Shown here in pieces: positions 17,483-25,297 of a stretch of 37,778 nt of DNA. The notes under the pieces were generated by a model that was not told the origin of the DNA, did not search any database, and saw only the letters and a program-made list of their open reading frames with translations. The DNA lies in the NCBI GenBank assembly GCA_910585995.1, contig CAJUGG010000025.1:1-37778 (forward strand). The letters are read 5' to 3'. The stretch's first letter is position 1. Every line of letters starts with the position of its first letter. The DNA is from an uncultured Lachnospiraceae bacterium (GTDB lineage: Bacteria > Bacillota > Clostridia > Lachnospirales > Lachnospiraceae). A program made the translations under genes and the position numbers.

Positions 17483-17761
17483 TCAGTCACACGCCAGAAC
17501 CGCAGAAAGAATCGCCCATACATAAGGTGCTCCATAGACATTCAGTCTCTTAGGTCCTGACACTTCCTGCGGATGATCCTGTATCTTCTGACAAGCCTTT
17601 TCAAAGGTACTCCTGGTAATCGAACGCTCCCGCCGGCTGGCAAACAGTTCCCCACCCTTGATATAGTACGTAAATGGAAGCCCTTTTTTCGTATAAAAGG
17701 TCTCTCCCTCTCTGTCGCAAATCCATTCCCATAGCATCTCTGGCTGTATCGTGGTATTCAT
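17483..17761 (-). CDS. Small conserved-looking protein, unknown function
   Basis: 92 residues, not recognised as a named family. It has no signal peptide or membrane segment. The sequence contains FYTKKGLPFTYYIKGGELF, then SITRSTFEKA, then VSGPKRLNVYGAPYVWAIL. This pattern recalls small uncharacterised Lachnospiraceae proteins. A promoter (17797-17825) and AGGA precede the ATG. The gene runs directly into the DUF1189-like gene, so the two form an operon that ends at the terminator at 16549. Confidence 0.75.
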   Translation of the reverse strand: MNTTIQPEMLWEWICDREGETFYTKKGLPFTYYIKGGELFASRRERSITRSTFEKACQKIQDHPQEVSGPKRLNVYGAPYVWAILSAVLACD

Positions 17762-17796
17762 ATATGATTCCTGTACTTTCTCTGTTGTTTGAAAAT

Positions 17797-17825
17797 ATTA
17801 TATACAGTTCGTCGTTTTTTAGCAA
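17797..17825 (-). promoter_or_regulatory. Promoter of the 92-residue protein operon
   Basis: TTGCTA (17820-17825), 17 nt, TATAAT (17797-17802) on the minus strand, in the 73-nt gap after the MATE gene. Confidence 0.65.
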
Positions 17826-17834
17826 CCCGCAGCA

Positions 17835-19187
17835 TCATGAATGTATGATCTTAGAGATAATATCCCGATATACTTTTGCCATAAAAAATGCGGTCATGGC
17901 AAGAGACATCAGTTCTGCAATGGGAAATGCCCACCAGACCAGATTGACATTTCCAAGCCTTGACAGCAGATAGGCAGCCGGCAGCAGTACGACTAACTGC
18001 CTTGCCACAGATACAAACATACTGTAGATCGAACATCCAAGCGCCTGGAACACACTGCCACAGGCGATACAAAAGCCTGCGAGGATAAAGCTGATACTGA
18101 TCGTTCTAAGAGCCGGGATACCGATGGACAGCATCGTCTCTGACGCCTCAAACCATAACAGAAGCGGCTTTGGTGCGATCTGCAGCACCAAAAATCCCAC
18201 AACCATGATCGAGACTGCATAGAGAATACTGAGTTTAATGGCATTCATCACACGGTCCCCTTTTTGTGCGCCATAATTATAGGCCACAATGGGGATCACG
18301 CCGTTGTTCAGGCCAAAGACAGGCATAAATACAAAGCTCTGAAGCTTAAAGTACACGCCAAAGACTGCGGTAGCCGTGGAGGTAAAGGAGATCAGGATCA
18401 GGTTCATACCATAGGTCATCACAGAGCCAATGGCCTGCATAATAATAGAAGGAACTCCAATTTTATAGATCTGCCCAATCACAGAAGCATCCGGCCGAAA
18501 GCCTTTCATCTGGATCTTTACTTCATAATTTTTAGTATGATTCAGGTATACGGACAGTATACCTGCCACAATCTGCCCAATTACCGTCGCAGCTGCTGCC
18601 CCGGCAACTCCCATCTTGGGAAATCCTAAAAGGCCAAAGATCATGATGGGGTCCAAGATAATATTGACAATGGCACCAACCCCTTGTGTGATCATCGTAT
18701 AGAATGTCTTCCCGGTCGCCTGCAAAAGCCGTTCAAACATCACCTGGGTAAATACCCCAAAAGAACAACAGCAGCAGATTCTCAGATAATCCTTTCCATA
18801 GGTGACAATCTCTGTAATATCTGTCTGGCTTCTATAGAATGGCTCTACCAAAAAGATGCCAATAAGTAAAAACAGCAGATAACTGATGCATACCAAAAAC
18901 ACAGAATTTTCTGCGATCTGGTTGACTTTTTTGAAATCTTTTTCTCCTAATGACCTGGCCAAAAGTGCATTGACACCCACGGCTGTCCCCACGCCCACCG
19001 CAATCATCAGGTTTTGAATCGGGAAAGCCATGGACACAGCAGTCAGTGCATTTTCATTTAATTTAGCCACAAAGATACTGTCCACAATATTGTACAGCGC
19101 TTGTACAAGCATAGAAGCCATGATCGGCAGTGACATGGATATGATCAGCTTGTTGACAGGCATAATGCCCATTTTGTTTTCTTCCAT
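17835..19187 (-). CDS. MATE family efflux transporter
   Basis: 450 residues with about 12 hydrophobic helices, a multidrug and toxic-compound exporter driven by Na+ or H+. Typical features are KLIISMSLPIMASMLVQALYN at the first helix, DSIFVAKLNENALTAVSMAFP, and the second-half equivalent around SVMTYGMNLILISFTSTATAVFGVYFKLQ. The chosen ATG at 19185-19187 has AAAGGAGG before it; the open frame goes 21 codons further without a ribosome site. The substrate cannot be read from the sequence. A weak terminator separates it from the aminopeptidase gene. Confidence 0.92.
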   Translation of the reverse strand: MEENKMGIMPVNKLIISMSLPIMASMLVQALYNIVDSIFVAKLNENALTAVSMAFPIQNLMIAVGVGTAVGVNALLARSLGEKDFKKVNQIAENSVFLVCISYLLFLLIGIFLVEPFYRSQTDITEIVTYGKDYLRICCCCSFGVFTQVMFERLLQATGKTFYTMITQGVGAIVNIILDPIMIFGLLGFPKMGVAGAAAATVIGQIVAGILSVYLNHTKNYEVKIQMKGFRPDASVIGQIYKIGVPSIIMQAIGSVMTYGMNLILISFTSTATAVFGVYFKLQSFVFMPVFGLNNGVIPIVAYNYGAQKGDRVMNAIKLSILYAVSIMVVGFLVLQIAPKPLLLWFEASETMLSIGIPALRTISISFILAGFCIACGSVFQALGCSIYSMFVSVARQLVVLLPAAYLLSRLGNVNLVWWAFPIAELMSLAMTAFFMAKVYRDIISKIIHS

Positions 19188-19230
19188 ATAGGTCCTCCTT
19201 TGTTCTGATAATTTTGTGTGCCTTGACAGG

Positions 19231-19258
19231 AAAAGGTGCGTCTGTTCCAACGCACCTT
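19231..19258 (-). terminator. Probable terminator between aminopeptidase and MATE genes
   Basis: AAGGTGCG (19233-19240) pairs perfectly with CGCACCTT (19251-19258). On the minus strand CTTTTCC follows. The U tract is short, so some read-through into the MATE gene is likely. Confidence 0.6.
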
Positions 19259-19317
19259 ACGTATCTTAACATTATATAAAATTTTGTACAAGTTTTTCTT
19301 TGGAATTTTATAGAATT

Positions 19318-20628
19318 TTACAGAAAAAACGCTCCCTGTTCTTCTTTTATCGCAGTTCTGTAAAATTCTCTGGTGGCACGAATCATATAATTGGTGTCTT
19401 TTACTCCTGCTGTCTCATACGCAGAATGCATCGCTAACTGCGCCAGGCCGATATCCACCGATGGAAGAGAGACTTTCTCCGAAGAGATATTGCCAAGCGT
19501 ACTGCCGCCTGCCATATCCGAACGATTGGCAAAATACTGTACAGGCACTTCTGCCCGCTCACAGATCATACGGAATAACGCAATACTCAAAGCATCACTC
19601 GTATATTTCTGTCCTGCATGGGATTTGATGACGACGCCCTCGTTCATATAGACGCAGTTTTCCAGATCCGTCTTCTCCGGGTGATTGGGATGCACCGCAT
19701 GGGCATTGTCCGCGCTCAGCATCAGACTGCCTGCAATCGCCTGGTAGTATTCCTCCTCTGTCTTGCCAAGTCCTAAATGAATCCTCCTAAGTGTATCATA
19801 TAAAAATGTCGAGCCTGCCCCCTGCCGGGTCCTCGAACCTACTTCTTCATTATCAAAGCAGGCAAATACCGAAACTTCCTGGGCCTGATGCCCCTCTAAA
19901 AATCCCCGCAGGGACGCGTAGGCGCACTGCAGATCGTCCAGACGCTGTGAAGACACAAATTCTCCCTCTGCCCCCCAGATCGACGGTTCCTGCCGGTTGT
20001 ACAGATACAGATCGCTTCCATAGATCTCCTGCTCCAATACCTGAAGTTCTTCTGCCACCAGCCTTTTTAATCTGCCCTTTCGGGAACCTCCGCTGCTAAA
20101 AAGCGGCAGCAGATCCACCTGCTTATTGTAGACATAGCCATCATTGGCAGAGCGGTTCATATGGATCGCCATACTGGGGATCAGCACCAGATCACGGTCG
20201 ATGTTCAAAAGCTTCGTGACTAAGTGATCATTTTCTTTGACCATCACCCTGCCTGCGACAGAGAGCGGACGGTCAAACCAGGTAGAGCAGAGCATCCCTC
20301 CATATCCTTCTGTGTTCAGCTGCACATACTTTCTGCGTATCTCAAGCTCTGCCTGTTCTTTGATCTTAAAAGTGGGAGAATCGCTGTGAGAAGCCACAAT
20401 ATGAAACCCATATCCGGAAAGTTCTGTACCTATATGAAAAGCAATGATGCTGGAGTCATTTCTGATCACATAATACCTGCCGCCTGGCTCTAAGCACCAC
20501 ACCTCTCTCTCCCACAGTCTCTGATAGCCATGCGCCCTTAACTCCTTTTCCATCCGCGAGACGGCATGAAACGCGGTAGGAGAATCTTTTAAAAATAATA
20601 GCATCTGTCGTGCTGTTTGATCTTCCAT
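19318..20628 (-). CDS. M18 family aminopeptidase
   Basis: A 436-residue zinc aminopeptidase of the aspartyl aminopeptidase/LAP family that removes N-terminal residues in the cytoplasm. Metal and active-site regions are present: ASHSDSP with H81 and D83, CFDNEEVGS, SADNAHAVHPN, KSHAGQKYTSDA, and the C-terminal GGSTLGNISS and MHSAYE. The ATG is preceded by AAGGAGG. It lies 21 nt after the amidotransferase-like gene and probably shares its transcript. Confidence 0.93.
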   Translation of the reverse strand: MEDQTARQMLLFLKDSPTAFHAVSRMEKELRAHGYQRLWEREVWCLEPGGRYYVIRNDSSIIAFHIGTELSGYGFHIVASHSDSPTFKIKEQAELEIRRKYVQLNTEGYGGMLCSTWFDRPLSVAGRVMVKENDHLVTKLLNIDRDLVLIPSMAIHMNRSANDGYVYNKQVDLLPLFSSGGSRKGRLKRLVAEELQVLEQEIYGSDLYLYNRQEPSIWGAEGEFVSSQRLDDLQCAYASLRGFLEGHQAQEVSVFACFDNEEVGSRTRQGAGSTFLYDTLRRIHLGLGKTEEEYYQAIAGSLMLSADNAHAVHPNHPEKTDLENCVYMNEGVVIKSHAGQKYTSDALSIALFRMICERAEVPVQYFANRSDMAGGSTLGNISSEKVSLPSVDIGLAQLAMHSAYETAGVKDTNYMIRATREFYRTAIKEEQGAFFL

Positions 20629-20649
20629 GACTGCCTCCTTAAAACTGAT

Positions 20650-21342
20650 CTATCGACAGGCATCCACAAATGCCTGAAATAATTTCTGCTGGGCAGGCGT
20701 GCGCACTGCCATATATTCCGGACGCCACTGCACAGCCAGACAGAAAGGATACCCCTCGATCTCCAATGCCTCTGCAAAGCCTTCCGGGCTGTCAGCCGAC
20801 GCAAAAAGCCCTTCCCCAATCGTATCCACCGCCTGACGGTGCAGGCTGTTGACCGATACTGTATCCCCTTTCAGGACATCCGCCAGCAGACTGTAGGGAT
20901 CTAACTCCACCGGGTGCGTGGCTGTCGTGATATGCAGCCAGTCATAATGGGGATACTCCTGTTTTTCTCTGATATTCTGCATCAGTGTGCCGCCAAAAGC
21001 CACATTTAACAACTGCATCCCCCGGCCGATGCAAAACAGCGGCTTTTGTTCCCTGAGCGCCGCCTCAAGAAGAGTCATCTCAAACTCATCCCGCAAAGGA
21101 TCTGTCTGTCCCCCGGCCATGGTAGCCTGATGGTAGAGCTTTGCATCCACAGCATCCTTACCCGGAAACAAAAATCCATCACACGTCTGAAGCGCCGTCT
21201 GGATATATTCCTCTGTCGCCTGGTGCACAAGTATCCACAACGATGCACCGGCCCGTCTTAAGCAGCGCTCATACTGATATTCTAACAAACGGCTCAACGG
21301 ATCTTTTCCAAGCCTTGGAATCCCGATCTTCGGATAAAGCAT
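20650..21342 (-). CDS. Class-I glutamine amidotransferase-like (C26) protein, catalytic residues missing
   Basis: 230 residues with the fold signature of gamma-glutamyl-gamma-aminobutyrate hydrolases (PuuD-like, peptidase C26): HPVELDP, VNSLHRQAV, and a final QWRPEYM. Active members have GICRGMQ with the nucleophilic Cys and a His in HPE. Here the first motif reads FCIGRGMQ, so position 106 is Gly and the nearest Cys is two residues earlier (C104). The second motif has Arg207 where His is expected, with the Glu kept. The oxyanion loop is also changed (PGKDAVDAKLY). The frame is intact, so this looks like a pseudoenzyme rather than a dead gene. ATG 21340-21342 is behind AGGAGG. Confidence 0.85.
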   Translation of the reverse strand: MLYPKIGIPRLGKDPLSRLLEYQYERCLRRAGASLWILVHQATEEYIQTALQTCDGFLFPGKDAVDAKLYHQATMAGGQTDPLRDEFEMTLLEAALREQKPLFCIGRGMQLLNVAFGGTLMQNIREKQEYPHYDWLHITTATHPVELDPYSLLADVLKGDTVSVNSLHRQAVDTIGEGLFASADSPEGFAEALEIEGYPFCLAVQWRPEYMAVRTPAQQKLFQAFVDACR

Positions 21343-21376
21343 GCGGCTGTCCTCCTGTCTCTTCCTTATTCCTGCA

Positions 21377-21739
21377 CTAGCGTAAGGGGCAGGAGATCTC
21401 TAACAGTGCTTCAATCATCTGGTGCAGAAGCGCTGCCTGCTGGGTATCAGCAGCTTTGTAATAGACTTCCTTGCCTTCCCTGCGGCTGACGATCAGCCGA
21501 CTTGCCTTTAACATCTTCAGATGATGAGACACAGCCGGACTGCTCATCTGTACCATGGCAGACAGATTGATCACACACTCTTCACAATGGCATAAGATCC
21601 AAAAGATACGTATCCTGCTACTGTCCCCCAATAGCTTAAAAGTATCCGCCGCCATCTCAAAAAGCACCGTCTTTGGTATGGATTCCATATGTTTTTCCAT
21701 CGCTTCCCCATGATCATGAGGCAATGATATCGGATGCAT
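21377..21739 (-). CDS. ArsR/SmtB family metal-responsive repressor
   Basis: A 120-residue winged-helix repressor. The DNA-recognition helix is SSPAVSHHLKMLKAS and the wing SRREGKEVYY. Likely metal ligands are Cys50, Cys52 and Cys55 in CHCEEC and His-rich residues at the N-terminus (HPISLPHDH). A D...H...E pattern at 98-110 is only partly like the zinc site of SmtB. It is divergent from the HMA protein and P1B ATPase, which it probably controls through a palindrome near their promoter. AAGGAG precedes the ATG. The 34-nt gap to the next gene suggests it is also co-transcribed with the amidotransferase-like gene and aminopeptidase. Confidence 0.9.
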   Translation of the reverse strand: MHPISLPHDHGEAMEKHMESIPKTVLFEMAADTFKLLGDSSRIRIFWILCHCEECVINLSAMVQMSSPAVSHHLKMLKASRLIVSRREGKEVYYKAADTQQAALLHQMIEALLEISCPLR

Positions 21740-21825
21740 TGCAAAGTCTCCTTCCCATTTTCAGATATACCCTAGTCTAACACAGAACAAGAAGATTGAA
21801 AACCAAAAAAATCTTTAAAACAGGC

Positions 21826-21853
21826 TTGCATTTTATCCAGAATTGTGTATAAT
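21826..21853 (+). promoter_or_regulatory. Promoter of the metal-export genes
   Basis: TTGCAT (21826-21831), 16 nt, TATAAT (21848-21853), with a start near 21860, directly before an AT-rich palindrome. Confidence 0.7.
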
Positions 21854-21864
21854 ATGATTAAACA

Positions 21865-21882
21865 ATTAAATATATATTTAAT
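21865..21882. promoter_or_regulatory. Probable ArsR operator palindrome
   Basis: A perfect 18-bp palindrome, ATTAAATATATATTTAAT, lies just after the predicted transcript start of the HMA/ATPase operon. ArsR-family repressors typically bind AT-rich imperfect palindromes at such a position. The assignment to the neighbouring repressor is inferred. Confidence 0.6.
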
Positions 21883-21907
21883 CTTAATGAGAAAGGAGAA
21901 ATAGATC

Positions 21908-22126
21908 ATGAAAAAAACTTACAAGATCGACGTGGACTGTGCCAACTGTGCAAATAAGATGGAGGAAGCTGCTCAGAAAACTGCAGGTGTCAAACATGCC
22001 ACGGTAAATTTTATGACGCTTAAGATGAGCGTGGAATTTGAAGAGGGAGAGGACATAAAAGCAGTCATGCAGAATGTTCGTGCCAACTGTAAAAAGGTTG
22101 AGGACGATTGTGAAATATTTATCTAA
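21908..22126 (+). CDS. Free-standing heavy-metal-associated (HMA) domain protein
   Basis: A 72-residue ferredoxin-like HMA domain, CopZ-like in size. The metal site is C11-A-N-C14 in the first loop (DVDCANCANKMEEA). Two further Cys lie near the end (RANCKKVEDDC) and may add ligands. The P1B ATPase 15 nt downstream lacks any N-terminal HMA domain, so this protein probably supplies that function in trans. AAAGGAG precedes the ATG. Confidence 0.9.
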   Translation: MKKTYKIDVDCANCANKMEEAAQKTAGVKHATVNFMTLKMSVEFEEGEDIKAVMQNVRANCKKVEDDCEIFI

Positions 22127-22141
22127 GAGGAAACCTATATT

Positions 22142-24025
22142 ATGAATAAGAAGCAGAAAAAGATGTTGTTTCGGATTCTTCTTGCAGCATTCCTGATGAT
22201 TCTTTTGCCATTTCTTCCTGTGAGCGGCATCCTGCGTTTTATCCTGTATCTGATCCCTTATCTGGTGATTGGATATGATATCTTGTTAAAAGCATTAAAA
22301 GGGATTAAAAACCGCCAGATATTTGATGAAAGTTTTCTGATGGCGGTCGCCACTGTAGGAGCTATGGCATTGGCTGTCAGTCAGGACGGAGACTACACAG
22401 AGGCTATCGCCGTTATGCTGTTCTATCAGATCGGGGAATGGTTCCAAAGCTATGCTGTGGGCAAGAGCCGCCGAAACATCAGCGAACTGATGGATATCCG
22501 CCCGGACTATGCCAATGTGGAGCAAGACGGACAGCTCACACAGATAGATCCGGACGAAGTGGAGATTGGCAGTATCATTGTGGTGCAGCCTGGTGAAAAA
22601 GTACCTATTGACGGTGTGGTAATGGAGGGTTCTTCGAGCCTCAATACCAGTGCTCTGACAGGCGAAAGTCTTCCAAGGGAGATCTCTGTGGGAGAAGAGG
22701 TCATCAGCGGCTGTATCAATCTGACCGGAGTGCTGAAGATACAGACCACCAAGGAATTTGGAGAATCCACAGTCTCTCGTATTCTGGATCTGGTAGAGAA
22801 CGCCAGTTCCCGTAAATCCAAATCCGAGGACTTTATCTCGAAGTTTGCAAGGGTCTATACCCCTTTGGTCTGCTATAGTGCGTTGGCTCTGGCCATTTTG
22901 CCTCCTCTGGTGCGGATCACTCTTATGGGAGTTTCAGCCAACTGGGGGGACTGGATCTATCGTGCACTGACATTCCTGGTGATCAGTTGTCCTTGTGCAT
23001 TGGTGGTCAGTATTCCACTGAGTTTTTTTGCTGGTATCGGCGGAGCCAGCAATGCGGGTGTTCTAGTCAAAGGGTCCAACTATCTTGAGACCTTATCTCA
23101 GACCCGATGTGTGGTATTTGACAAGACAGGAACATTGACCCAGGGAGTCTTTGAAGTCAACGCGATTCATCACAATGAGCTTCCTGATGAAAAGCTTTTG
23201 GAGTATGCTGCGCTGGCCGAGAGTGCTTCCTCTCATCCGATCAGCAAGAGCTTAAGAGAGGCTTATGGAAAACCTCTGGACCGCTCAAGAGTCACAGATC
23301 TTCAGGAGATCAGCGGAAATGGTGTGATCGCGCAGGTAGACGGACATTCTATCGCCGCCGGCAACGCCAAGCTGATGAAACGCCTGCAAGTAGAACGCAA
23401 AGACTGCCACCATACTGGAACGATTGTGCATATTGCCATCGACCACACGTATGCCGGGCATATCGTGATCTCCGACCTAGTAAAACCACATGCCAAAGAA
23501 GCAGTCGCGGCCTTAAAATCCGCCGGCGTACGCCGGACTGTGATGCTTACTGGTGATATGGACGCCGTGGCAAGACAGGTGGCCAAAGAGCTGGGGATTG
23601 ATGAAGTGTACAGCGAACTGCTGCCGCAAGACAAAGTCGTGAAGGTAGAGGAACTCTTAGAGAAAAAAGCCGAAAAAGAAAAGCTGGCTTTTGTAGGAGA
23701 CGGCATCAACGATGCTCCGGTGCTCTCACGGGCTGATATCGGCATTGCCATGGGCGCTATGGGTTCTGACGCCGCCATCGAAGCGGCAGACGTCGTCCTG
23801 ATGGATGATGATCCGTTAAAGATCGCGAAAGCCATCAAGATCTCCCGCAAATGCCTGCGCATTGTCTATGAAAATATCTGGTTTGCTATTGGCATCAAAG
23901 CCCTCTGCCTGCTGCTTGGAGCCTTGGGCATCGCCAATATGTGGCTGGCGGTATTTGCGGATGTGGGCGTGATGATCCTCGCCGTGTTAAATGCCATTCG
24001 GGCACTGTTTGTCAAAAGATTATAG
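22142..24025 (+). CDS. P1B-type heavy metal ATPase (Zn/Cd/Pb type)
   Basis: A 627-residue metal-exporting P-type ATPase. TGES at 173-176 is the phosphatase loop, CPC at 283-285 the membrane metal site, and D327 in DKTGTLT is phosphorylated. SSHPISKSL is the HP motif and GDGINDAPVLSRADIG the hinge. The last two helices carry GIKALCLLLG and AVFADVGV; a Lys and an Asp here, together with CPC, define the Zn2+/Cd2+/Pb2+ (P1B-2) group. No N-terminal HMA domain is present. A strong terminator follows. The exact metal is inferred. Confidence 0.93.
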   Translation: MNKKQKKMLFRILLAAFLMILLPFLPVSGILRFILYLIPYLVIGYDILLKALKGIKNRQIFDESFLMAVATVGAMALAVSQDGDYTEAIAVMLFYQIGEWFQSYAVGKSRRNISELMDIRPDYANVEQDGQLTQIDPDEVEIGSIIVVQPGEKVPIDGVVMEGSSSLNTSALTGESLPREISVGEEVISGCINLTGVLKIQTTKEFGESTVSRILDLVENASSRKSKSEDFISKFARVYTPLVCYSALALAILPPLVRITLMGVSANWGDWIYRALTFLVISCPCALVVSIPLSFFAGIGGASNAGVLVKGSNYLETLSQTRCVVFDKTGTLTQGVFEVNAIHHNELPDEKLLEYAALAESASSHPISKSLREAYGKPLDRSRVTDLQEISGNGVIAQVDGHSIAAGNAKLMKRLQVERKDCHHTGTIVHIAIDHTYAGHIVISDLVKPHAKEAVAALKSAGVRRTVMLTGDMDAVARQVAKELGIDEVYSELLPQDKVVKVEELLEKKAEKEKLAFVGDGINDAPVLSRADIGIAMGAMGSDAAIEAADVVLMDDDPLKIAKAIKISRKCLRIVYENIWFAIGIKALCLLLGALGIANMWLAVFADVGVMILAVLNAIRALFVKRL

Positions 24026-24032
24026 AGGAAAA

Positions 24033-24073
24033 CACCAGGGGCTGTGCTGCCACAGAGTCCCTGGTGCTTTTTT
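24033..24073 (+). terminator. Strong terminator after the metal ATPase
   Basis: CACCAGGG (24033-24040) pairs with CCCTGGTG (24059-24066), with an inner CTGTG/CACAG stem, followed by CTTTTTT. On the minus strand TTTT follows the stem, so it may also end the oppositely directed clpP group. Confidence 0.92.
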
Positions 24074-24254
24074 ACGCTTTTGGATATTCTTTGTCTTTCC
24101 AGTACCACCATTTTAATTTTTCCGGATCGCGCCGTTCATGTTCTGCATAATATACCGCACAGCGAAAGACATACAATACACACCGGTCATCCTGAAATCC
24201 CTTTTTCAGACAATCTAGATGATATAATTCTTCTGGATCTTTCCCATTCACCAA
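24072..24254 (-). CDS. Possible small protein overlapping the end of clpP
   Basis: A 60-codon frame starting at TTG (or the GTG after it) overlaps the last 68 nt of the ClpP gene in another frame and stops exactly at the shared terminator. The unique part (CAVYYAEHERRDPEKLKWWY and neighbouring residues, then WKDKEYPKA) looks protein-like, rich in Trp, Tyr and charged residues. There is no good ribosome site, so translation may depend on coupling. It is not recognised as a family. It could also be a chance frame. Confidence 0.42.
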   Translation of the reverse strand: MVNGKDPEELYHLDCLKKGFQDDRCVLYVFRCAVYYAEHERRDPEKLKWWYWKDKEYPKA

Positions 24255-24831
24255 TCACTTGATCGATCAGCCCAAATTCCAATGCTTCTGCGGCAGACAG
24301 ATAGTGATCTCTCTCTGTAGCCGCCTCGATCTCTTCTATGGTCTTATGGGTATTTTCCGCCAAGAGCTTATTCAGTCTCTTTTTGCTGCGCTGAATCTGG
24401 TCTGACAAAATCTTAAGATCTGTGGCCTGTCCCTTGATCCCATCCCCATGAATCGCTGGCTGATGAATCATAATCTCTGCATGAGGCAGAGCCATACGCT
24501 TTCCCGGCGTGCCTCCTGCAAGCAAAAATGCTCCAAAACTTGCTGCAAGCCCAATACAAATGGTAGAGATCTCACATCTAATATACCGCATCGTATCATA
24601 AATTGCAAATCCCGCAGACACCGAACCGCCTGGACTGTTGATATACATCTGAATGTCTTTTTGCGGGTCCTGTGCCTCTAAGTAAAGCATCTGCGCAACC
24701 AAAAGTCCCGCCACCTGATCATTGACCTCCTCACCCAAAAACAGAATCCTGTCTTCTAACAGCCGGGAATAGATATCATAGCTGCGCTCTCCCCGGCTCG
24801 TCTGTAACACCACATAGGGTAAGATACTCAT
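24187..24831 (-). CDS. clpP: ATP-dependent Clp protease proteolytic subunit (ClpP paralogue)
   Basis: A 214-residue ClpP, the serine peptidase that forms a double heptamer with Clp ATPases. The triad is complete: S98 in GLAASFGAF, H123 in MIHQP and D175 in ERDHYLSA. INSPGGSVSAG is the oxyanion-side signature. It sits away from clpX and tig, so it is probably a second ClpP. Its ATG overlaps the stop of an AraC-type regulator (ATGA), with GGGGAGG inside that gene, so the two are translationally coupled. The C-terminus (WERSRRIISSRLSEKGISG) is longer and more basic than usual. Confidence 0.92.
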   Translation of the reverse strand: MSILPYVVLQTSRGERSYDIYSRLLEDRILFLGEEVNDQVAGLLVAQMLYLEAQDPQKDIQMYINSPGGSVSAGFAIYDTMRYIRCEISTICIGLAASFGAFLLAGGTPGKRMALPHAEIMIHQPAIHGDGIKGQATDLKILSDQIQRSKKRLNKLLAENTHKTIEEIEAATERDHYLSAAEALEFGLIDQVIGEWERSRRIISSRLSEKGISG

Positions 24832-25223
24832 GCTGCCATCCTCCCCTGAATGTCATCCGTCCTCACGCGCAGAAAGATCCGGTCTTGCCCTGGCATATAT
24901 ACGCCAATGCGCCGATACTCCTGGGGCGTACATCCATAAGTACCGCGAAAGGCTTTGGTAAATGCCTGCTGAGAGCTGTAATTCACCTCCAAAGCAATCT
25001 CCGCTATGGACTTTTTCCTCTCTGTCAACATTCTTGCTGCCTGATCTAAACGTCTGCCTCTTATATATTGATATAAAGTAAGACCCGTATGCTCTTTAAA
25101 TGTTCTTGCCATATAAAATTTGGAATAATGCAGTTCCTTCGCGATCTTTTCCAACGTCAGTTCATGATACAGATGTTCTTCAATGTACAAAAGTATCTCT
25201 TCTGTCATGGATGTATCCTTCAT
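24828..25223 (-). CDS. Single-domain AraC family regulator
   Basis: 131 residues consisting almost only of the double helix-turn-helix DNA-binding domain (LTLEKIAKELHYSKFYMAR; second helix pair in IAEIALEVNYSSQQAFTKAF, then GCTPQEYRR), similar in layout to the small MarA/SoxS-like regulators without a sensor domain. ATG 25221-25223 is chosen for GAGGAG at 9 nt. An upstream ATG at 25253 has no ribosome site. It lies 74 nt after the YyaL-like gene, and its stop overlaps the clpP start, so it is likely to be made in proportion to ClpP. Confidence 0.87.
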   Translation of the reverse strand: MKDTSMTEEILLYIEEHLYHELTLEKIAKELHYSKFYMARTFKEHTGLTLYQYIRGRRLDQAARMLTERKKSIAEIALEVNYSSQQAFTKAFRGTYGCTPQEYRRIGVYMPGQDRIFLRVRTDDIQGRMAA

Positions 25224-25297
25224 ACGATGCCACTCCTCTCGATTTTCCTCCATTGTAACATGTCTTGATACACCCGTCTTCACTAAAATTGCTCTGT

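Noticed and set aside
17441..17483. ATG at 17483 as start of the DUF1189-like gene
   Set aside because: It overlaps the previous stop (TGATG) but has no ribosome site, while AAAGGAGG stands at proper distance before GTG 17441. It is kept only as an alternative.
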